A stretch of 40,758 bases of DNA, taken from an uncultured Prevotella sp. (lineage in GTDB: Bacteria; Bacteroidota; Bacteroidia; Bacteroidales; Bacteroidaceae). The translations under genes were made by a program, and so were the position numbers. This document shows positions 36,005 through 40,758 of the stretch, piece after piece. The stretch covers positions 1-40,758 of the forward strand of contig CAJJWN010000027.1 of NCBI GenBank assembly GCA_905196835.1. The letters run 5' to 3'. How positions within the stretch are numbered: position 1 is the first letter of the stretch; each line of letters begins with the position of its first letter. A model generated the notes under the pieces. That model was not told the origin of the DNA. It searched no databases and saw only the letters and a program-made list of their open reading frames with translations.

Positions 36005-36164
36005 TCACTTCCTTACCCAAAACACCAATTCGTGGTTTACCGTCTTCCTTTCAGGGTAAGCGCACAGCGTCAAGACCTTTGCCGTTTTTTTTATCCACAC
36101 TCGAATTATTTGAGAAATAATTATCCACCGCTTGATTGATTTTCTCTATTTTCTGAATACTCAT
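36005..36164 (-). pseudogene. Frameshifted remnant of a small Bacteroidales protein gene
   Basis: ATG 36164 starts MSIQKIEKINQAVDNYFSNN and the frame closes at 36051. In the next frame the sequence continues as AYPERKTVNHELVFWVRK and stops at 36005. The frames join at a run of eight A residues (minus strand, 36085-36092): removing one A would give a single 52-residue protein. The two ends resemble the ends of a ~75-residue conserved protein I recall from Bacteroidales, so the middle also seems to be deleted. It could instead be a programmed or sequencing-level slip in the A run. Confidence 0.5.
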
Positions 36165-36181
36165 AAACCTTTCTATTTATT

Positions 36182-37021
36182 TCATTTCACCATTACCTTA
36201 CGCTTGCTTCCGTCACTCATCACTACGATGTTCAGTCCCTTTTGCGGTGAGGAAAGACGTTTGCCGTCAATGGCATAGCGGGCAACCTCGGTTACATTTT
36301 CTGATGTCTGTACATTATCAATTCCTGTTGCATCAATTTCCCTAATCTTAAAATTCTTCCAATAATCTGCGTTCTTATAGGCATCCACGCTGCCTTGTGG
36401 AACATATAATGTTGCGTTTAAATAAACTACATTATGAAATGTATCATCTGAAATACGTGGCGGTTGTGGATTCAATGAGTATATAGTAACCAGATTAAGA
36501 TTATATCCAATAGCCCACGAAGAAATATTTTCTAAAGACTTTCCCAGTACTACTTTCTCAAGGCCTGCTCCGTCAAAACAGCTACGACCTATAGAAATAA
36601 CAGAATTGCTGATTACCAACTCTTTCAATTGTCTACAATTAGAAAAAGCATAATCTCCTATTGTCTCAACAGAACCACCCATAATAACCTCTTTTAATTG
36701 TTCACAATTTTCAAAAGCTGTTTTTTCAATTACAGTTATGGAATTTCCCATTGAAACGCTTTCCACTTCAGCTCTATGAAATGCATCATTTCCTATTCTT
36801 ACAACAGAAAATTCACGCTCATTGTAAACCACTTTGTCTGGAATGTCTATATTTCCTGTATAAATAAAATATATGGGAAATGTTACCTCACATGTCATAT
36901 CGTCCCAAGATACAACATCATAACATATTCCGTCAACCTCAAAGTCATACGCCGACACTTTTACTGAAACAAGCAACAACAATGACACGATGAAAACATT
37001 TAAATAAGTAAATCGTTTCAT
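36182..37021 (-). CDS. BspA-like leucine-rich-repeat exported protein
   Basis: A 279-residue protein with a signal peptide (MKRFTYLNVFIVSLLLLVSVKVSA). It has about four LRR_5-type repeats between residues 70 and 175 (for example VETIGDYAFSNCRQLKELVI). The C-terminal segment ARYAIDGKRLSSPQKGLNIV ... KRKVMVK is of the kind seen at the ends of type IX-secreted or surface proteins in Prevotella. BspA-like LRR proteins often bind host or matrix proteins, but no ligand can be named here. The start is 24 bases downstream of the GIY-YIG stop, so it may be read from the same transcript. Confidence 0.85.
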   Translation of the reverse strand: MKRFTYLNVFIVSLLLLVSVKVSAYDFEVDGICYDVVSWDDMTCEVTFPIYFIYTGNIDIPDKVVYNEREFSVVRIGNDAFHRAEVESVSMGNSITVIEKTAFENCEQLKEVIMGGSVETIGDYAFSNCRQLKELVISNSVISIGRSCFDGAGLEKVVLGKSLENISSWAIGYNLNLVTIYSLNPQPPRISDDTFHNVVYLNATLYVPQGSVDAYKNADYWKNFKIREIDATGIDNVQTSENVTEVARYAIDGKRLSSPQKGLNIVVMSDGSKRKVMVK

Positions 37022-37045
37022 AATATATCTTTTAATTTAAGTTCA

Positions 37046-37597
37046 TTACTTTTTGTTCCTTAACTCACTTAATTTTGCACGGAAAGCCATATTTCCAGAA
37101 TTATAGTTCTTCTGAAGATTTAACGGGGGATTAAGTTCTGCAATCAGTTGCTCCTCCAAGGTCTCAACTTTGCTTCCATCGACTTTACAATAAAGCAGCA
37201 ACAAGTTTTCACGCATCCATTTTGAAAGCTTTTCCTCGTCTGCATCGGCAAACTTTGTCTTTCCATTGTTAGGATTATTCCTATCGCGAGGTATCTTTTT
37301 AAGCCCCATCATGCTGCCTAATGACTTACGAAGCGTGGAACGTCCGGCATTATTGCCTGTAAAATGCTGGCCGTAATCTCTCTTTCTCAGGCTTTTTGAA
37401 CTTATGCCTGTGTAAATCACATCAAATTGCCGCCCGTCTATTTCTATCTTTTTCATCACAGGCTCAACCCCAATATCCGGCAATGTTGACGATGTACGCA
37501 AAACGACAATATAATTACCCGGACTATCTGGCAGTGACGTTTCCGCATCATGTTGCGGGTCGAATAAACCTAAATTCAAGTCTTTAACATTTTCCAT
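37046..37597 (-). CDS. GIY-YIG nuclease-family protein
   Basis: A 183-residue protein with the GIY-YIG core: GNYIVVL (27-33) as the first motif, VIYTGIS (60-66) as the second, then Arg71/Arg73 and His78 in LRKRDYGQHF, and a Glu-rich end motif (ETLEEQLIAELNPPLN). The segment AGRSTLRKSLGSMMGL is typical of a stand-alone Bacteroidetes/Firmicutes group of unknown role. The family makes single-metal DNA cuts in restriction enzymes, homing enzymes and repair. It follows an 88-residue unknown gene by 12 bases and a long structured RNA, an unusual neighbourhood. No methylase partner is nearby, so it is not an evident restriction system. Confidence 0.8.
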   Translation of the reverse strand: MENVKDLNLGLFDPQHDAETSLPDSPGNYIVVLRTSSTLPDIGVEPVMKKIEIDGRQFDVIYTGISSKSLRKRDYGQHFTGNNAGRSTLRKSLGSMMGLKKIPRDRNNPNNGKTKFADADEEKLSKWMRENLLLLYCKVDGSKVETLEEQLIAELNPPLNLQKNYNSGNMAFRAKLSELRNKK

Positions 37598-37609
37598 AGC
37601 AATGTAGTT

Positions 37610-37876
37610 TTATAACATTCTTAGTTGGTTGTAAATTTCATTGATTGCGCTACTCTCTGCACCGCTTAATTTTTTGCTTGGCTTATGATTGCAATACGCC
37701 TCTTTAAAGTCATTCCTGTCAATACTAATCAATGCGATTACATTGACGACAATATCTTTATGGCAGGCTTTCAGGTAATCGCCAATATTGTCCAATGCCC
37801 TGTAACGAACATCCGATTTCAGCTGCCGCCTGTCATACTCGTCGGCAACTCTTTTCTTCAAGTCATTCCATTCCAT
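37610..37876 (-). CDS. 88-residue protein of unknown function, upstream of the GIY-YIG gene
   Basis: A small helical, charged protein (MEWNDLKKRVADEYDRRQLK ... INEIYNQLRML), with a Cys-His pair in LKACHKD and another in YCNHKP. I do not recognise a family. The 12-base gap to the GIY-YIG gene implies one operon. Its ATG lies about 20 bases after the last helix of the structured RNA and no promoter is seen between them, so that RNA may be its leader. A role as partner, inhibitor or antitoxin of the nuclease is possible but untested. Confidence 0.7.
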   Translation of the reverse strand: MEWNDLKKRVADEYDRRQLKSDVRYRALDNIGDYLKACHKDIVVNVIALISIDRNDFKEAYCNHKPSKKLSGAESSAINEIYNQLRML

Positions 37877-37895
37877 AGATTAATAGATTGTTTTT

Positions 37896-38170
37896 GCCTC
37901 GCCCATAGGCTCCTGTAAAGTTCGGCTGGTTAGTAAACGGAAAGTGTGGAGCCGACCGTTTGCTATCCCGTGGAGGCTCTGGTAAACCTTTGGACGTAAC
38001 AAACAACAACCCCACACTTGTATATTTCCGGCGGCCAATACGGGCCGCACGGAAATACCAAGCGGTGAGCGTTGCGTCTATCCTCGTCCAAATTGAAATG
38101 TACCAGATTTCCACGAGAGGACAAAAGCGTAACACTTTCACCGATATGTCATGCCCGAAGCGTCGGGCGT
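37896..38170 (-). ncRNA. Candidate structured RNA (about 275 nt) with its own promoter
   Basis: Four or more helices can be traced. H1: 38153-38158 with 38163-38168. H2: 38063-38068 with 38138-38143, extended inside by AGTGTT/AACGCT in the minus-strand RNA and by a TCCTCGT/ACGAG..AGGA stem. H3: a 46-base hairpin 38017-38062 with stems TATTTCCG/CGGAAATA and GCGGCC/GGCCGC. H4: 37942-37951 with 38010-38019. A last small hairpin is at 37896-37910. A strong minus-strand promoter at 38177-38208 sets the 5' end near 38170. No T-run follows the last hairpin, so it may end by processing or act as the leader of the 88-residue and GIY-YIG genes. It matches no RNA family I can name with confidence. Confidence 0.6.
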
Positions 38171-38176
38171 ATGGTG

Positions 38177-38208
38177 CAAATATACGAATATTCGGCCATA
38201 CTGACAAA
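38177..38208 (-). promoter_or_regulatory. Strong promoter of the structured RNA
   Basis: Minus strand TTTG (38208-38205), a 20-base spacer, and TATATTTG (38184-38177): one of the best matches to the Bacteroidetes consensus in the window. Confidence 0.8.
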
Positions 38209-38304
38209 TTGCGGGGTTGTTTTTATATGATGTTTGTGTTGTTGCATTCTTTGTTAGATGATATACGGCTGTTAACCTTCTGATTATCAAGCGGTTGCCA
38301 ATAT

Positions 38305-38373
38305 GCCGTCTTTCGCATTGCAAAAGGCGGCATTTTACCGTGCCGTTTGCCGCCTTTTGTCATGCGAAAGGCC
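38305..38373. repeat. Palindromic repeat (site 3), also a likely WYL gene terminator
   Basis: GCCGTCTTTCGCATTGCAAAAG (as two abutting parts, 38305-38326) differs by one base from 27012-27033. AAAAGGCGGC (38322-38331) pairs with GCCGCCTTTT (38349-38358), with an inner GGCA/TGCC. The stem ends in T4 in both directions and lies 27 bases after the WYL stop. Bases 38209-38304 show nothing else. Confidence 0.7.
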
Positions 38374-38384
38374 ATGAATTGCAT

Positions 38385-39299
38385 TCACGAGTTACGCCTC
38401 AACGCCTCTTCATAGATGTGGCGTATGCGCTCGCGAAGATGTTGCGGCTTGACAACCTCGAGCGAGCGGCTGCGTGAAAGCAACTCCATTACGAAATCGT
38501 TGGTTATGCGCAGGCGGAGGGAGATGCGCAGTTCGTCGGGCGTGTCGGCAAGGATGCGCTGCGAATGGTGGATGAGCGCCGACTTTACGAAGCGTCCGTC
38601 GAGCGCGTCATAGCGCAGCTCGATGTCTTCGACGGGAATGTTCGGGTCGTTCCACAGGCCGTAGCAGTCGCGGAAAAGGTCGTCAACGCTGATGTCAGTG
38701 TTGCGTTCAAACGTCCCATTTTCAAGTACGCAGAGACGGCGTATGCGGTCTACTCCAAACGTCTTCATCACCGCCCCGTCATACGCCAGCAAATACCACC
38801 GCTGGTTTGACTCCTTCAGGTAATGCGGCAATACGCTGAAATGCTTTTCCGAGCAGCCGTTGCGGTAGTCTACGTAATCAAACTCTACCGGGTGCAAATC
38901 GTGTATGGCCTTTACAAGCGGCATCAGCCATTCGCTGTACAGCGGCCTGTGGTGCTCGGCAAGCACAAAGGTCGAAAGGTTTTGGTCGCGGTCAAGCGCG
39001 TTGAGCAGGTCGAAATTCATCATCAGTTCGCATACGCGCTCGTCATAGTCGCCATAATTTTCGCGGATAAAATATCCCTGCCGCGTGCGGTTGAACGATA
39101 TTCCGATGCCAAACAGCTCGTCTATATCCGCAATGTCACGCTCGAGTGTACGCCCTGTTATGCGCTGGTAGCCATAGCGTTTCTCCATGCTGTCGTTCAC
39201 GTAATCAAGCAGTTCGCGTCTCGGTATAAACCGTCTGCCCTGCCTTAACTTATTCAATATGAGGAGCATACGCCTCATTCCTTCCACTTGTTTGCTCAT
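38385..39299 (-). CDS. WYL-domain transcriptional regulator
   Basis: A 304-residue cytosolic regulator. The N-terminal winged HTH (about 1-75: RRELLDYVNDSMEKRYGYQR...TLERDIADIDELFG) is followed by the WYL domain (about 120-215, with the QRWYLLAYDG and KTFGVDRIRRL parts) and a WCX-like C-terminal domain. WYL proteins often bind nucleic acids or nucleotides and regulate defence or DNA-damage genes, but the ligand is unknown here. ATG 39299 (MSKQVEGMRRM) is chosen since a TATCTTTG box (39320-39327, minus) lies in the longer frame from 39344. Two direct repeats sit on this promoter, suggesting autoregulation. Confidence 0.9.
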   Translation of the reverse strand: MSKQVEGMRRMLLILNKLRQGRRFIPRRELLDYVNDSMEKRYGYQRITGRTLERDIADIDELFGIGISFNRTRQGYFIRENYGDYDERVCELMMNFDLLNALDRDQNLSTFVLAEHHRPLYSEWLMPLVKAIHDLHPVEFDYVDYRNGCSEKHFSVLPHYLKESNQRWYLLAYDGAVMKTFGVDRIRRLCVLENGTFERNTDISVDDLFRDCYGLWNDPNIPVEDIELRYDALDGRFVKSALIHHSQRILADTPDELRISLRLRITNDFVMELLSRSRSLEVVKPQHLRERIRHIYEEALRRNS

Positions 39300-39312
39300 A
39301 ATGCAATCTTTT

Positions 39313-39345
39313 ATGGCGACAAAGATAAACGGTAATGGCGACAAA
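39313..39345 (-). promoter_or_regulatory. WYL gene promoter with two direct repeats (candidate operators)
   Basis: ATGGCGACAAA (+ strand) at 39313-39323 and 39335-39345, 22 bases apart (two helical turns), flank and overlap the minus-strand -7 box TATCTTTG (39327-39320). The outer copy is part of a small palindrome, CGACAaaacaTGTCG. No good -33 TTG is present. Confidence 0.6.
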
Positions 39346-39377
39346 ACATGTCGTTGCTAGGAAAAAACAAAAAAATA

Positions 39378-39434
39378 TACGGCATGAAAATGACATCTTC
39401 ATCAGCCCATTAGGGATGTCATTCTCATACCGTA
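39378..39434 (-). terminator. Terminator of the menA-secreted protein operon
   Basis: A 20-bp stem (39378-39397 with 39415-39434) that pairs fully in minus-strand RNA if two G-U pairs are allowed, followed by ATATTTTTTTGTTTTTTC. It lies 113 bases past the stop codon at 39547. Confidence 0.9.
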
Positions 39435-39546
39435 CATACTTTGTTCTGAAAACAATGTGCAACCGTGCTGCATAAGCTCCTCAAAAATGAAACAAACCAA
39501 AGGGATTTATTCCACAATATTTTACGGCCATGGCGGCAAAGCGCGG

Positions 39547-40239
39547 CTACCGCTCGTCTCCCTCCTCCTGCATCTGAAACCACTCCTCGCAAATCTCGAG
39601 GAAGAGCATCGGGCGGTAGGCCAGCGTCTCCCACAGGCGACGGCCGCCCTTGAGCACGCGGCGGTCAACGTAGTCTACAAGGCCGGGACGGGTCTTCTTG
39701 TAGCGTATGCGCATGGCGTTAAGGCTTACTACGCTGCCCGTCATGAAGGGCACTACCATGCTGTCGCCCTTGAGACACACTCCGTAAATGGTGGATATGC
39801 CGGCACGGCCCAGCTGCATGGCCTGCCGGTCGAGACCATTCCACCAATACATGCGCCCGGCGGGGCTCTCGCCCTCTACGTAGACAAACTGGCGCGCCGT
39901 GCGCCGTGGGCGCAGCGTGGATGGGTTTGCTACGAGATGCGACTCTAACCGGTCATAACTGCCGTCGGCAGACGTCTTCTCCGTGAACTCGATTGCGCTT
40001 ACCGTCTCGGCATTATACCGCTGCGCATCCTCGCCGTCGGGGCCAGGCGACATGGTGAACGACGTGTTCATCTTGCGGAAGAGGCCGCCCTGCGTCCAAT
40101 ATTGTTGTATGTAGCCCTCGCGCACGGTGCCGTCAGCGAGCGTCAGGCGTACATGGTCGCGCTCCGCGTCGGCTTTGCCCTGGGCGAAACAGCATGATGC
40201 CGACACTAACAGCACAGCCAGCAATAATAACTTTCTCAT
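39547..40239 (-). CDS. Secreted protein of unknown function
   Basis: A 230-residue protein with a clear signal peptide (MRKLLLLAVLLVSASCCFAQ). The Cys residues at 16 and 17 do not form a good lipobox. The mature part is mainly beta-strand with hydrophilic turns (VRLTLADGTVREGYIQQYW; QFVYVEGESPAGRMYWWNG) and a helical, aromatic C-terminus (RPMLFLEICEEWFQMQEE). I recognise no family; it looks like a Bacteroidales-specific periplasmic protein. It starts 12 bases after the menA stop, so they are one operon, but a role in menaquinone synthesis is only a guess. Confidence 0.8.
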   Translation of the reverse strand: MRKLLLLAVLLVSASCCFAQGKADAERDHVRLTLADGTVREGYIQQYWTQGGLFRKMNTSFTMSPGPDGEDAQRYNAETVSAIEFTEKTSADGSYDRLESHLVANPSTLRPRRTARQFVYVEGESPAGRMYWWNGLDRQAMQLGRAGISTIYGVCLKGDSMVVPFMTGSVVSLNAMRIRYKKTRPGLVDYVDRRVLKGGRRLWETLAYRPMLFLEICEEWFQMQEEGDER

Positions 40240-40251
40240 ACTGCAAACAGA

Positions 40252-40758
40252 TTATGTATGTACCAAGAAACCGACGGAAACGAGCAAGCCGTAAACAAAC
40301 ATGTTGCGAGCCGTAAGGCCGAGCACCATGTTGAGAGCCTTGCCCTTGTTGATTATCACCATGCGCCGGTATGCGCCATAGTGCAAAACGAGGTATGCCA
40401 CAGGCAACAGGGCCGACCAGGCATGGCCGAAAAGGGCGAACGTCAGGCCCACAGCCACTGCCGCAACGCCTGCCAGCAGGTAGGCCTGCCGGCCCCGGCG
40501 CACGCCGAGGCGCACCACGAGCGTACGCTTGCCTGCACGGGCGTCGGCATCGATGTCGCGGTAGTTGTTTACGAGCAGCAGCGTGTCTATAACCAAGCCG
40601 CAGGCCAGCGAGGCCAACAGGGCTTCGAGTGTTACCGTGCCCGCCTGGAGGTAATACACCATGCACACGGGCACCAGGCCGAAGAACACGAGCACAAGAG
40701 CGTAGCCGAGACCGCGCGAGGCCAGCGACGTGGTGTAGAGGAAGCAGAACACCACGCA
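40252..40758 (-). CDS. menA: 1,4-dihydroxy-2-naphthoate polyprenyltransferase, C-terminal part
   Basis: Attaches the polyprenyl chain to 1,4-dihydroxy-2-naphthoate in menaquinone synthesis, in the inner membrane. Only the last ~168 residues are in the window; the start lies beyond 40758. The second UbiA aspartate motif is visible as NNYRDIDADARAGKRTLVVR, in the form typical of MenA rather than UbiA. About five hydrophobic helices follow or surround it. The GTG at 40755 is an internal codon rather than the start. Confidence 0.88.
   Translation of the reverse strand, partial: CVVFCFLYTTSLASRGLGYALVLVFFGLVPVCMVYYLQAGTVTLEALLASLACGLVIDTLLLVNNYRDIDADARAGKRTLVVRLGVRRGRQAYLLAGVAAVAVGLTFALFGHAWSALLPVAYLVLHYGAYRRMVIINKGKALNMVLGLTARNMFVYGLLVSVGFLVHT

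Noticed and set aside
37046..37876. Restriction-modification system built on the GIY-YIG gene
   Set aside because: No methyltransferase is near, and the 88-residue partner has no methylase motif.
37863..38207. A 114-codon minus-strand frame (MSVWPNIRIFAPYARRFG...) and an opposite-strand 107-codon frame as protein genes
   Set aside because: The minus-strand start codon lies in the -33 element of the promoter, so it would not be in the transcript, and the interval is better explained by RNA helices. The opposite frame lacks a promoter and overlaps the same helices.
39399..39473. 24-codon minus-strand frame with a GAGGAG-like site (MQHGCTLFSEQS...)
   Set aside because: It runs into the terminator hairpin and there is nothing to show that it is translated.

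Overview
The window looks like a stretch of a Bacteroidales chromosome, most likely Prevotella or a close relative. Three things suggest this: many upstream regions carry the Bacteroidetes-type -7 box TAnnTTTG with a TTG or TTTG about 19-20 bases upstream; the gene families (DUF4494, DUF1896, BspA-like LRR protein, DUF3945/topoisomerase conjugative-transposon block) are typical of the order; and the chromosomal part carries PFOR, hexameric GDH, MenA and secreted GH3/GH43 enzymes. Species cannot be fixed from the sequence alone.

Bases 1 to about 15.77 kb are the right-hand end of an integrative and conjugative element (ICE). The + strand holds a replication/processing block: a DUF3945-type protein, a type IA topoisomerase, a DUF1896 protein and a 1901-residue methylase-helicase fusion. 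It ends at a bidirectional terminator. Facing it on the minus strand is a cargo cassette, AbiEi-AbiEii plus a 51-residue small protein. Beyond that lies a regulatory/replication cluster of two excisionase-like HTH proteins flanking a Toprim/AAA primase-helicase. The last ~400 bases of the element are non-coding and dense in sites: a 28-bp double palindrome, a 20-bp inverted repeat, an outward promoter and CGTAACC repeats. The element stops at a decayed copy of the T-arm and acceptor end of a tRNA-Asp gene, just before an intact tRNA-Asp(GTC). This reads as an attachment-site junction. No integrase, relaxase or transfer genes are in view, so most of the element lies to the left.

From 15.8 kb on, the chromosome holds gdhA, a PAP2 phosphatase, a secreted GH3 and two tandem near-identical secreted GH43 enzymes (probably hemicellulose side-chain/xylooligosaccharide breakdown). 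An uncharacterised ATP-grasp-like protein, an AAA ATPase followed closely by pyruvate:ferredoxin oxidoreductase, ComEC, an EFR1-type flavodoxin/ferredoxin, and a DUF4494-YggS pair come next. After these are a frameshifted small-gene remnant, an LRR protein, a GIY-YIG nuclease preceded by an 88-residue unknown protein and a ~275-nt structured RNA with its own strong promoter, a WYL regulator, an unknown secreted protein, and the C-terminal part of menA at the edge.

The most unusual signals are the structured RNA upstream of the GIY-YIG nuclease, the interleaved inverted repeats downstream of topB, the tRNA-Asp attachment junction with its putative arm sites, and a dispersed palindromic repeat family (core AAAGGCCGTCTTT) at three intergenic sites.
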